Shown piece after piece: positions 42,570 to 53,765 of a stretch of DNA of 64,000 nucleotides. The notes under the pieces were generated by a model. The model worked only from the letters and a program-made list of their open reading frames with translations. It was not told where the DNA came from and did no database searches. The position numbers and the translations under genes were made by a program. Numbering within the stretch: the stretch's first letter is position 1; each line of letters starts with the position of its first letter. Source of the stretch: Macrothele yani (Eukaryota; Arthropoda; Arachnida; Araneae; Macrothelidae); NCBI GenBank assembly GCA_039090855.1, contig CM077025.1, positions 94,158,489 through 94,222,488 of the forward strand. Reading direction: 5' to 3'.

Positions 42570-43540
42570 TGCCATCTCTAATAGGTGAACACCAGTACAA
42601 GGTACAACTATAAATTTTACAGTGCAAAAACAAACATGTATATTTTGAGCAATCTTGAAAAAAAGAACAAAAGAGCAGAAGGCTTATACTTTTCAGTGTC
42701 TGAAAGATAAGCGAATAAATAATCTAATTACAATGATGGTGTGAACTCTATACAAATTGAATGCAATATCTCTGTTGTGAAACACTGTCAAATTATAAAA
42801 AGAACTATTACTTAGGCTTAAACAAGTGCCTCAATCACAATACTATAGATTAACTTGTAATGAACAACAACATATGTACACAAGGTGCAACGGCATAGGG
42901 AAGACACTAATACGGAATTACAATTCCATGGTACAAATGTAAATTTCACAGTGCAAAGAGTAAAGTATATTAGTACAAACAGAACTTGCGTTTTACAGAA
43001 AATTTATACTTCGGGTACAATACAAATAATGAAAATATGAAACTGACTCTTTGTACAGCAAATGTGCAATACAGCGCAGAACATTATGAAATTGAATGAT
43101 TATTTCCTGGTAGGCACATGTGACATGAGAAAAACCACACTGTGTAACATTAACATATAATTGAAATACTATCAAAACGTTTGCTCCGCACCATGAGCAT
43201 AAAACTTAAGACATCTAATCTTGACCCAACATGCTAAATGTGCCGAACATAAATTTTACAGTGCAATGAGGAAAGTACATTTGTATATACAAAACTGAGC
43301 TTTTGGCATAGCAACTATACTTCAGGTATAGTACAAATATCTGAACGAGGAACAATTACTCTTTGTACAACAAAAGTGCTAAACCTCGCTAAACATTGTG
43401 TATTTGACTGATCATATACCTTTATGTACATGTAACATGATCAAAAACCCCACTGTGCAAAAATTAATAATTAAATTTAAACATTAACAAACAATTGCTC
43501 AGCACCGTGAGCATAAACCAGAAATTATAAAGCCCGGCAG
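42570..43540. repeat. Three diverged ~310-bp repeats in the LINE 3' region
   Basis: Units near 42580-42890, 42895-43225 and 43236-43540 share TAAATTTTACAGTGCAA, TATACTTC(G/A)GGTA(C/T)A, ACTCTTTGTACA(G/A)CA, and a closing GCACC(A/G)TGAGCATAAA. The closing word resembles the LINE's target (CACCGTGAGC). A poly-A stretch (poly-T in element sense) at 43601-43624 separates them from ORF2. Confidence 0.75.
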
Positions 43541-43759
43541 ACATAAGGAAAGCGTTGAACATAAAACTTTAAACTTATTCTAAGTGCCTGTGGTGTAACA
43601 CAGAAAAAAAAAAAAAAAAAAAAAACCTCATCTACAGGACCTTGTTGGTGAGAAACATGCAGACGCGCAGGAACATTAGGCAGCAATGATGAAGAGGGCA
43701 CCTAAGAACACGTTAATCACAAAACTATACTTTAGTTAGTCTAAACAAATTCACAGAAG

Positions 43760-46700
43760 TCAGAACAATAGTCTAAGGTCTTCTGATGGACCAGAAAACC
43801 ATTGACGAAAAGGTGACCAAACTGACATAAAGTGTGGGATTCGATTCGCAGCCTTAGCAACAGTGAAAGCAAGGCTCAAGCGTGAAATCAGTCTGTTCCG
43901 GAACTGACTGCACATGGCAGCTCCCGCCTGAAAGATGGTAGGCTGTATAGGGGTAGAACGAAGCTGTTGATAGTAGCAAAAAATCACATGTTTTGCTAAT
44001 ATGAAAACATAAGCACATGACTCTGATATAGGAATAGGCAGAGTACTGGAACTGAGTAGCGTGCTATAGGCTGAGAAAGAGAGATCAGTAGTACTAAGGC
44101 ACTGTGCAGTAGTGAAGGTCAGATGTAACAAGGGAAGAAGCACTGTGCAATGTTGATCTACATGATCTACATCCGCAATCGTAGAGAAAAACATGCAGTT
44201 AGGCGAATCAACAAGCGTCATCCTGAATAATTTGGTAGGAACTGGTAACCGCCGATGAAGAAACAACCATTGGATGTTTCTTTCTGCTGGAACAGATAGT
44301 GGTGAATTAGATATGGACCACACTTGTGAAAGGGCGACATTCGGAACATCTGGAATCATCAATGGTGTAGCATACAGTGGATCAATGAGACAACGGTAAA
44401 GAGACGAGATAGAAAAACTGGAGAGAGGAAGTGATGAGCCCCGAACGGAAAGGAAAAAGGGAAGAGGAAGAGAGGCAGAGGGAACAAGAGTTAACCCAGC
44501 TTGAGAGGCAACCTTAGGGAAGAGGGTAATGATTGAAGAACGGAAGGAATCATACAGCGAAAGAGAGGAAGAGGTAGGGGGCAGGAGGGGGGAAAAGATC
44601 AGAGAAGGGTTTCCAAGAAAGATCTGGAGAAATTAGATCCTGAACAGATACTATTCCGGCGGGGAGCCAGGAAAGGTCAGTAAAGTAGGGAGCATTAGGG
44701 GGATGAAGGATGGAAGAAAGGAAAAGGGGCTCAGCTAATAGTTCAGTGGTGGAAGCCGGTGGAGCACGGAAGAGGGGTAGAGAACGGAGAAAGGAAAGGA
44801 CCTCTTTGTAGAAAGGGGAAAGTTTAGAATGGAAAAAAGGAGATTGATCCATTAGAAGATACATGATGAAAGTGATTCGGGAATTCATAGGCGATATCAT
44901 GACATCTCTAACGAGCGTAACTGGCGACTCTGGTGCACTTAGTAGCCGCAGGAAAGAAACCACTTTATGTGCTTTATAGTAGGTGCGAACGTCCAGCAGT
45001 GAAATACCTCCATCAGTGACTCGACGACAGAGAGTGCAGACCTGGATCCAATGGTACCTGTTCCATATTATCGTTGAGATGATTCGAGTGATTTCATTGA
45101 GGTGATAAATGGGCATACGTTCAGCTGACCATGCATATAGGCATGGTGAAAGAATATAAGTCTGAGCTATTCCAGCTCTTGAGAAGTAAGAAGTACAAAA
45201 CTGGGAACCTCGCCAAAAGGCAGCAGTTCTAGTAAGGCGTGTTCTGAGAGCATGCCATGTTTCATTTTGAGCAGAAAGACGGACTCCGAGATGGACCCCA
45301 AGGAATTTTTGGGATGAAGCAGTCCATGAGGCGCCCCACAGGGTGTCAGTCCTAGAGGCCCACGCTCCGCTCCATAGACCTGCACTCTTGGATGTATTAA
45401 GTGATGCCGCTGAACATGAAGAATATTGATCGTAAATCTGGAGCAAGATGTCGAATTGAACGTCTGTCCGTACACAAAAGGTCGCGTCATCGGCATATGC
45501 AGAGTATGTCACAGAAAAGTGCCTAGTACTTGCAGTAGGCGGTGGCAGTGCATCTATAAAGGCTCGATGGACAGACCGAAGAAACGGCTCAAAAGCAATG
45601 GCAAAGAGCTGCCCAGAAAGTGGGCAACCCTGCCGAATGCCTCGCCCAAAAAGGAATAGGTGCAGTCAATAAGGCGGCCGTCTTGACATGGAAAACAGCG
45701 TCCTGATAAAGGGCAAGAATAGAGGTAACAAAAGCAAAAGGAAAGCCGAAAGCAATAAGAACAGCAGAAAGATACGAATGTGAGATATTGTCGAAAGCAG
45801 CTCTTTGGTCCAGATTAAAGAGGGCAAGTGGTTCAGAGTTAGTACGAGCCAGATGTAGGAGATCTCGAAGGAGATTGAGATTAGAAGTGATGGACCGACC
45901 AGGAACAGTGTAGGTCTGGTCGGGAGAAAGAAGAAATGGAAGAACTTGGTTGAGTCGACTGGAAAGGAGTTTAGTGAAGGGTTTATAGTCAATGTTTAGT
46001 AGCGAGATAGGACGCCAGTTTCCCAAGTCAAGCAGATCGCCTTTCTTGGGGAATAACACCATATGAGCCTCTGTGAAACCCCTCGGAAAAGAAGAGGAAG
46101 AAAGAGCAGCATTGAAAGCGGCGAGAAGAAATGGAAGCAACGAAGGGAGAAAAGTACGGTAGAAAAGGAGCGAAAGGCCATCTGGACCTGGGACAGCACG
46201 GGAATTTAGAGAGGCAAGAATGGTCCGAAGTTCAGTCTGCGAAATAGGTTGTAAAAGGGAATCCGAGAGATTGGAAGGAACTTGGGGAAGAGCAAAGAGT
46301 AAAGTAGCAGAAGCAGAAACAGAAGGCTGAGGAGTTTCACTGTATTTGATAGTAAAATATCGACGAACCTGAGAGCAAACTGCATCCGGATCAGAGATGA
46401 TTTCACCATCAGGCAGCCGAAGTAGTCGAAGCTAATGCGACGAGCGGCGTTTTTCTTCTAACGCGGATAGAAACTCAAAGGAGCAGTCCTCTGGTGATAG
46501 ATGTTGTAGACGGAGACGAATAATTACCTGACGTGCACGAGGCTCAAGAAGTGCTCTAAGATCGGCTTGGTAAACTGTATACATGGGATGACTCGCACCA
46601 AGCTGTAACAGGATGTTTCGGAGATTTTGCTCTTCCATGGAGCGCTTCGTGCCTTCGGAGAAGGAATGACGTCTGAGAAGATAAATTAGGTAAGATTTTA

Positions 46701-47580
46701 CCTCGAGCCAGTAATTGATGGCACAAGGTGCAGTGGACAGGCTTTCTCGCATATGATCAAGAAGATCTCTGATCTCGGTGCACATATTCTCATCAGCTAG
46801 GAGAGAAGTATCCAGTGTCCATGACCGAGGCCTAACATGCAGACGAGATGAAGAGCTACAGGAGATAGTGATGGCACAATGATCCGATGAAGCTGTAGGA
46901 GAATGCATACAATCCGTTGTAATGGGCAATAACGGAGCAGAAGCGTAAAATCGATCCAGCCTGGCAGAAAGAGAGGAGGATGCAGATGAAGCTCTCCAGG
47001 TATGTGAAATGGATGTCGGATGCAATCGTCGGAACACGTCATGTAAATCAAAATCCGACACTAATGATCGCAATTGTTCCACAAGACGTGAACGATGTTC
47101 AATCCTCGAAGGAGCGCGATCGAGCTGGTTGAAGTGTACAGTTAAAGTCTCCTCCAATGAGCACATGATCTGATGGTAATGCTGACTGAAGTGCAGTGCG
47201 GAGCGACGAAAATAACAACGTTAGATGTGTAGATGAACATGGAATATATATGTTGAAAACTTAATATCGTTGTCCATCTAGGACGTAAGTGAGTCGCTGC
47301 AATAAATCTCGGCACAGGTTATGAACTTTAACAGAGGAGAGTGCTTGACGAAATCTATTATGTACACCAATCGCTAAACCTCCACGAAGAGAGAGCCTAT
47401 ACGCGTGATGAAACTGATAGTCCCATCTCCTCCAGCGATGGAAGGGTGAAGTGGATAGACAATTTGTCTCTTGCAAAAGTAGAAGATCTGCTTAGAGGTG
47501 GTGGACGTCTTCATACACTAAAGCATTCGCCAAAGGGGTACACATACCCCTACTATTCAGTGAGACTGTCTTGAACAGAA
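43760..47580 (-). pseudogene. LINE ORF2: endonuclease and reverse transcriptase, frameshifted
   Basis: Apurinic-type endonuclease: LLLLQETNC (47460-47480), LIGGDFNCTL (47130-47165, out of frame with its surroundings), LDRFYAS and SSDHCAITI (46870-46970). Polymerase: GPDGLS, WRPISLLNIDYK, LALFNLDQRAAFDNISHSYL (motif A), RGIRQGCPLSGQLF (motif B, reached by frameshift near 45650), and YSAYADDATFCVR (motif C, 45480-45510). C-terminal WLFLHRRLPVPTKLFR at 44240-44290. At least five shifts and an early stop make it inactive. Role when intact: nicking the target and copying the RNA. Confidence 0.88.
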
Positions 47581-49422
47581 TAGTCTGATGATGGTTGGAG
47601 GATGTTGTCGGCTGCGTTCTGTAACTTGGCGAGACGGCTACGGAACTTCTTTGCCCAGTAGGGACCACCCAGATCTCTGCCCGGAACGGTACGTAAATGA
47701 GAATGTATCGCCAACATTTGATTTATGGTGTCAGACAGACAGTGGGAGTAACCTTCCAAAAAATTGCGAGACAGCTTGTCTCTACGGGGACTTATTAGGA
47801 ACGCATACACCTTCTCCCCAGACACAGGTGTCTGTGGAAGAGAGGATGCCTCTAGAATATTTAAAAAGTTTTCACAGGAGATCGGAATAATTGTTCCATC
47901 ATCTGTATCAGATTCCATAGAGCCTTCAGACGTGAGCATCTGACCACTAGAACGATCACGTCCTGCCCTAAGGGTGGTTGTAATTCTAACCTTCTTATTC
48001 TGGGCGCGTGAAGTTCTACGTCGCTTCGTCCGTCCACGACTTTGTGCTGTAACCGGAATTGGAACTTCCGGCAATTTAAAAGGAACTGAAGAAGCAACCT
48101 CCACGGTCGGTGTAGCAGTATGACGGGAATCGTCATCAACCATCTCTAGAGGAGACTTTGGATTAATATTTGATGCCTCTTTCGACTGAAGAGATGATGG
48201 GGGCGCCAATGCATCACCCGAGGTCGAGGGTTTACCCAGAGACGTTGGTTGACCAACGGCTGTCTCACTACTTCTGGTAGACGTCAGTTGACCAACGGCT
48301 GTCTCACAACTTCTGGTAGACGTCGGTTGACCAACTGCTGCATCACTACTTTTTCAGGAAGTCTTCTGTTGCTGGTCTTTAGCACCAGAAGAGGATGCCG
48401 ATTGACGTGACAAAGAGGAAGAAGGTCGTGCTGTTGACTTGGAAAGAGTGTTCGCATTATGAGGGCATAGAGCGCGGGGATGTCCCTTGCCTTTACAATT
48501 TGGACAGACGGAGCCTACTGTGATGAATATCTCTCTAATGTGCGTGCAACAGCGTACACGTAAAGTGGGTGGAATACGCAGCATGTGCTCCTCTGAAGGG
48601 AAGACCACACGAACATTGCAGCGAAACCCGAGTAGGTATCTATCTTCTGGCACCTCTGGAAACGAAGAGTAGGTAGTTACACCTCCAATGATCCGGCCAT
48701 AAGGAAGAAGAGCGGCAATCAAGAGATCATCTGAAACCTCAGGTGGAACTGGTGAGAAGCTTACAACAACGGAACTCTGTGAAAGAGGTTCGGCATGGAT
48801 GTGACGATCACCAATTGAGATGCCCTTGGTCAGTACATGTAGGGAATGGGCAGGAGTAGAGAAGTAAACAACTACTTGGTAAGGCTTCCTGCCCACATGA
48901 GTTATGGCTGATGCAGGAACAATCTCTCGAAGAGCAGCAGTATATGCAATAAGTTTTGTATTTCTCAGGCTCGGAAATACAACACCATTCTCCATAGTTT
49001 GAAGGAATTTCAGCCCAGAAGGGGTATCTTCTTTAAGGACAACCTCAATGACTTCGACATTATGCGTCATCTCATATTGTCCAGGAGAAAAAAGAAGACT
49101 GGGAAGGTCCCGACTTAGATGCGGTTACGTCAGCATATGAGAGGGTAGTTGTACGTTGCTTTGGAGATGATTCCGGCATGGAGTGCGAAACATCCATGGC
49201 GTCATCATTAGCTTTCAGAGAAGACATCGTATCGCCGCTGGGAGACTTGGAAGAAGAGGCGATATCCAATGGTAAAGCAGCAACAGAAGGCTGCAAGGAG
49301 GAGTGGTTTATCGAGATAGACTCGTCATTGGTAGTAGTATTTAGAGAAGCTGTTATCGGGAGATCATCATTTCCGGTAGCAAGGGTTAGGAGGTCATTCT
49401 CCCCGGAAGCCGCCATTTGCAA
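47553..49422 (-). pseudogene. LINE ORF1 (RNA-binding, CCHC zinc knuckle)
   Basis: Starts near 49422 (MQMAASGENDLLTLATGN). A shift occurs near 49072, then a 238-residue frame includes the zinc knuckle CPNCKGKGHPRALC (CX2CX4HX4C) near residues 195-210. A stop at 48354 is followed in the same frame by a 39-bp repeat and then PKSPLEMVDDDSRHTATPTV and a basic RGRTKRRRTSRAQNKKVR segment. The product would coat LINE RNA. Inactive as it stands. Confidence 0.85.
48235..48352. repeat. 39-bp tandem repeat within ORF1, three units
   Basis: Units at about 48235, 48274 and 48313 share GTTGACCAACGGCTGTCTCA. 39 bp equals 13 codons, so the frame is kept (AVGQPTSTRSSET-type peptide repeated). Confidence 0.9.
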
Positions 49423-49627
49423 TGGCGAGGAAAAGCTTAGCCCTTAGCCAGCTTGGCCAAGGCAGAAAAATAAGGTAAACTAATCAAAATAAGCACTTAC
49501 CAGCTCTGCAGGCATATAAAAAGAAACACGGAACCTTCACACACAACACACACACGAAATAGAACACTGACAACGAAGAAAAATAACACACCAACGAAAA
49601 CTTGAGGAGCACAGATAAACACGACTA

Positions 49628-49820
49628 ACCCACCGTGAGCAACTCAATGGGCTATAAGCCGTCTCCCGTCCCTAATTTAGGGTCACTGGCTCCAGGGAAG
49701 GGAGAGAGCCAGTGCCGTAAGACAAACACAACATCCATGCCTAACCGGGATTCGAACCCGGACTCCTTACGGACGAATGATCAGAGGCCAGCACCTTAGA
49801 CCACTGCGCCACCGGGGCGG
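49628..49820 (-). mobile_element. SINE-1 remainder, right of the LINE insertion
   Basis: Continues the tail at 42296-42338: CCACCGTGAGCAACTCAATG, CTAATTTAGGG, B box (complement of GATTCGAACCC) near 49752, A box (complement of CCACTGCGCCACC) near 49803. Together the halves make one complete SINE of about 225 bp inserted in the Tc1 gene. Confidence 0.93.
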
Positions 49821-50747
49821 CATCGAAACTTTAGGACAGTCGTTACAGCTAATCGACGGAGTACTTACTGCACAAGACCTCAGTGTATAGGTGAGTAAAA
49901 ATGCTGGAACCTCGGCATGTACACGTACCATTCGCAGAGACCTTCATTCCATGGGTTGCCGTGGTCGTGCGGCTGCTCATAAGCTTTTCATCTCCACTCG
50001 GAATGCTACTCGTCGTTTAGCATGGTGTTAAGAACATTTATCGTGCACCGTAGATCAGTGAAAACGGATCCTATCGACTTATGAATCCGGATACACGATC
50101 CATAAGTTTGATGGCCGTGTGTGGGTACGTCGGCAGCCGGGAAAACGCTAGTTACAACAGTGTACTGTTTCTACGGTCCAGTTTGGAATTGATAGGGTAC
50201 TCATGTGACGGTGTTTTTCGTGGTATGATCCGGGCCCATTGGTTATTGTGGACAAACCTATTAATCAGCATGTCTACCTCGATATTGTGGACAATTATGT
50301 CATACCAACTCTGCGGATGATTTGGTGATAATGATGATTTGATGGAACCGAGGCTTGTTGGTAGCAGCAGGATAATGCACCGAGTCATAAAGCAAGGACT
50401 GTTACGGCCTGAATTGACGACAATTCTGTATCGATTGTGGACTGACCAGCACAGAACACTGATCTTAATCCCATAGAGCGCCTATGGGATGAATTCGAGC
50501 GCCGCATAAGAAGTTTGGAGCCAAGGCCTACTACTAAGCAACAGTTAGCGGCAGCATTATGTACTGAATGGAAGCGCATACCTATCGCTGTGTTCCAAAA
50601 CCTTGTCGAAAGCATGTCTCGAAGGGTCAGTACATGCATTAAGGCCGAAGGTGGACCTACACCGTACTAATACATGTCAATATATACTATGTTGTGTTTC
50701 TCTTCTAGGTGTCCGGTGACTTTTGTCAATATAATGGATATGTATAT

Positions 50748-50965
50748 ATTTTTTTTTTAATTTGGAGATTGAACGATCCCCGTGAGCAACTCGATGGGCA
50801 ATATGTAGTTTCGCCAGTCCATGTTTAGGGTCATTGGTTCCAGGGAATAGAAAGACCCAGTGTCGCAGGACAAACGCAACATCCATGTTTCACCCGTAAT
50901 TGAAGCCGAACCCATCCCTCACGATTTGCCGGAAACCAGCACGTACCACTATGACACCGGTGAGG
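50748..50965 (-). mobile_element. SINE-1 copy, diverged
   Basis: Poly-T, AACGATCCCCGTGAGCAACT, TTTAGGGTCATTGGTTCCAG, and a decayed tRNA head (CACTATGACACCGGTGAGGCG). Lies just outside the Tc1 family E right end. Confidence 0.85.
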
Positions 50966-51419
50966 CGAAAAATCTTAGATTAGAATGACACGTGAAGTCC
51001 ATTCAAGATTAATAGAAAATACCGTTTGATCACAACGCGCCTTGTTTTGAAGAAAAGAATCGGTGACGTAGCAAACTGACGTCACTGTCCTAAAAGGTGT
51101 GTTGTTGATTCAAAGAAGCTATCACAAAAGATGTGTTATCAACAATGTTCGAGGGAACATGGTATGAAATTGAATACTTGAAACCAAAGTTTATACAAAA
51201 CTGCATGTAACTCTATGCAGAAGAAATAAACAGCGATATTACGATTTTACTTCTTTGCACGTCTTTTGGAAAAAAAAGAGAACGTTCTTATGTATTATTA
51301 CTACATCCGTCCATTCATCTGTGGGCATATCTCTGCAACTATTAGTCCGATATGAAAAATCCCTTTCGCACTCGAAAGACTGAACTGTGAGAGAGACAAT
51401 TCACGCAGTTTGAAAATTT
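50966..51419. other. No recognisable gene
   Basis: AT-rich spacer; nothing identified. Confidence 0.5.
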
Positions 51420-51729
51420 TCTATTCATAACCTTGCGGCTAGAGACGTAAATGTACATGCTAATAAAATAAAATATGTATTTAACTTTATATAATTGTTT
51501 AACAAAGTCCATTGAAGAAATTCTTTTTAACATCCGATGATACCTTTTATCCGTGAAGTCCATTTTACGTAAAGTGTCTATTTGAAATAATGAATGGTGT
51601 CACCGCAAGAGGGCGTAAATGTATATTATGTTTTCCGACATCTCTGCAAAATATAAAATTACTTTCCCCTAAGAGGCGTAAAATCATATTTCCGTTCAAT
51701 ACAGACATTTGACGTGGACCAGGAACATC

Positions 51730-51859
51730 AAACAGAGGTCATCGCTCTTTCCACGTTCATAAGTGAGTCAGGGAAAAAAATTAAAAAAAATCAATAAATA
51801 AAAAAAATGATTTTTCCGTGACTCTCTTATAAACGTGGAAAGGGCGATGACCTCTGTTT
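51730..51859. repeat. Long palindrome, ~49-bp arms
   Basis: 51730-51778 and 51811-51859 are inverted with few mismatches around an A-rich loop. The arm includes CATCGCTCTTTCCACGTT, a word also in the palindrome at 39594-39736. Confidence 0.92.
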
Positions 51860-52376
51860 GGTATTTCCATTTTTCACATGTTTGAAATAGTAACTTCACT
51901 TCTAACACTCCAACTGAAAATTGTATTTTTTGTAATACACCACTTACTGCTCTGTTTTTTTTTTCTTAAAATATAGGTTTACTTTTTAGCTATGGGGCGT
52001 TAATGTAAATCTTTGTAACGACGATATCTCTGTTTCTAATAGTCAGATGTAAAAAATTATTTTTGCCACTGATAGCGTTTGTGGCCAGTAATATTTTTCA
52101 TATATTTTCCAAGTTTTGTACCGCCCATTTTCGCCACTTGGGGTGTAAATACCAATTTCTATTTGCCCCATAATTGTAACCGTATCTTCGTTTTAAAGAA
52201 TACGATTTTAAAAATCCACTTTGCTTTGGATATATTTCGGTATGTGAAATGCTTTGTGTTCAATTTTTGATATTACGTAGCAGGTATTTCAGCCTCTTTC
52301 GGCCGAAAGTCACGATTTCTGTTTGTGGATGTTTTATCGAGAGTGTAGAAATCCGGTAGATATTTGCGTGTGTGTA

Positions 52377-52393
52377 CGTGTGTGTGTGTGTGA
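52377..52393. repeat. Short (TG)n microsatellite
   Basis: GTGTGTGTGTGTGTG preceded by an imperfect GTGTGTACGTG run. Confidence 0.85.
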
Positions 52394-52634
52394 TCGGTTC
52401 AATACACGATGAAGAACATTGGTAACATTGTGCAATGCAAATTAAGCGCATATTTTGTTTAGGAGACGTAAATGCAAACTTTTCCCCTGAATTTTTATTC
52501 TAAAATTCTTCTTTGAGGTACCTGTTTCTCCATGTTAGACGAATTCAAAATATGTGCTTATTACACCAGATAATTCAGTACAATTTTTTCAGGGTTTGCA
52601 AGCGCTGTGGGTATCTAAGTTTACAAACAATTAA

Positions 52635-53677
52635 TTCATCATCATTTTCAGTCATTATCAATTCACTGCTGTATGAAGGTTTCTCCAAGTTTCTTCCACA
52701 ACGGTTTGCCTTGTGCAAGTCTCCTCCATGTTACTCCCGCATACTTTCGAATTTCGTCCACCCATCTCCCATGTGGTCTCCTTCTGGGCCTTTTCCTGTC
52801 TCTTGAAATTCAATCTAAAATTTCGGTTGCTCATCGATGGTCAGTCCTTCTGCCAATATGTCCAGCTCATTGCCATTTCAGGGATTTTACTCTGATCATG
52901 ATGTGTTTCACTTTTGTCATTTTCCTGATCCACGAGTTCCACTTCTTATCTCTCCTGGTTACACCAAGCACGCACCTTTCTTACTTCTTTCAGTTGTCTG
53001 CAGTCTTTGTATGTCTATTTTAGTTAAGGTCCACGTCTGTGCACCATACGTAAGCACTGGAACGATGCATTGATCAAGCACTTTTCTCTTAAGACATAAT
53101 GGCATATTGCTCTTAAAAACTGTACTGTTTCTTCCAAAAGCTCTCCATCCAAGTTTTATACGCCGATTAATTTCTTCATCAATGTGACCCTCACTTGATA
53201 GCTGTTGTCCAAGGTAAATGTAGGTATCGGTTATCTCCAGCTTTTCCCCATCAATCGATAAATCTTCATTTCTTGTAAAAACATTGTACATCACTTTTAT
53301 CTTCTGAAAGTTCATTTATAAACCCACATCTTTACTCTTGTCAGTAAGTTCCTGGATCTGCAGCTCTCTTTTCTGCAGCTGTGAGGGGTAGTTGCAAAAA
53401 TGACTACATCAGCAAAACAGAAGTGAGTTAAATAATCTTCATTAAGCTTTATCCCTTTGTGTTTCCAGTTCAATGATTGAAAGACATTTTGCAATGTGGT
53501 ATTAAAGAGTTTGTGATAAATGGTGTCTCACTCCCTTTCCAATTTTTATTGGTGCTATTTTCTCAAGTGCCCGAACCTTTGCATTTGCATTCTCATAGAT
53601 GTTACTAATAATACTAAGGTATGCATCTTCAATGCAGCAGGATTTCAAAGCCATTGTAACTGCTGATGGTTGCAAAC
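52635..53677 (-). pseudogene. RTE-type LINE fragment, about 1 kb
   Basis: Minus-strand polymerase end in pieces: HFCFADVVIFATTPHSC (FADD reduced to FAD-V, 53380-53450), LEITDTYIYLGQQLSSEGHID at 53170-53250, LPVLTYGAQTWTLTKIDIQ-type text at 53000-53090, and WAGH-region traces at 52760-52880. The 5' cut at 53677 falls in the AVTMAL segment. More diverged than the 54694 copy; the 3' (TGA)n is reduced to ATCATCATT. Confidence 0.85.
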
Positions 53678-53765
53678 AATTACCAGTGCCTAATTTAAGG
53701 CCAATTGTTCCACGAAAGGAAGACAATAGGATAAACGCACAACCCGTGCGTCATACAAGACACAA
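53678..53765 (-). mobile_element. SINE-1 middle fragment
   Basis: CCTAATTTAAGGCCAATTGTTCCACGAAAGG matches the SINE-1 body with several changes. Starts where the RTE fragment is cut. Confidence 0.55.

Larger units (their letters stand above)
42339..49627 (-). mobile_element. Tx1/L1-like LINE, about 7.3 kb, inserted in a SINE
   Basis: Flanked by an 11-bp repeat of SINE sequence, CCACCGTGAGC, at 42328-42338 and about 49628-49638. Minus-strand order: short 5' leader (49423-49627), ORF1 (49422-47553), ORF2 (about 47580-43760), and a long 3' untranslated region with repeats. The element's 3' end (AATAAATATTGTTGA in minus sense) has no poly-A. Polymerase motifs place it with the Tx1 group of L1-like LINEs; this is from family memory. 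Confidence 0.88.
42070..50670 (+). pseudogene. Tc1-like transposase (family E), two parts
   Basis: Left part, 42070-42290: MKLSEKLRQKRTDFAKGKIV, FSIRETERRLNIPKPTVLGVLNKWKTHG, a helix-turn-helix. Right part, 49822-50670: GCRGRAAAHKLFISTRNATRR, HKFDGRVWVRRQPGK, PAQHRTLILIPIERLWDEFERR (diverged DLNPIERLWDE), RIPIAVFQNLVESMSRRVSTC, ending in a stop at 50669-50671. First and second catalytic motifs are lost in frameshifts and stops. Dead copy. Confidence 0.88.
41943..50731 (+). mobile_element. Tc1-like transposon (family E) carrying a nested SINE and LINE
   Basis: Ends TATTGACAAAAGTCACCGGA and its complement, flanked by TA at 41941-41942 and 50732-50733. Removing the 42296-49820 insert leaves about 1.26 kb, the normal Tc1 size. 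The element was therefore complete when it received the SINE. Confidence 0.92.
51420..52480. repeat. Degenerate satellite, second array
   Basis: The word GGCGTAAATGTA or a variant recurs near 51432 (CTAGAGACGTAAATGTAC), 51608 (AGAGGGCGTAAATGTA), 51668 (AAGAGGCGTAAAAT), 51992 (GGGGCGTTAATGTAAA), 52137 (CTTGGGGTGTAAATAC) and 52462 (AGGAGACGTAAATGCAAA), often followed by a GATATCTCTG-like word. It is the same family as 36750-37470 and is interrupted by the palindrome at 51730. Confidence 0.6.

Noticed and set aside
47341..47890. Plus-strand open frames over the LINE ORF1/ORF2 junction
   Set aside because: Antisense to recognisable LINE endonuclease and ORF1 sequence; no motifs of their own.
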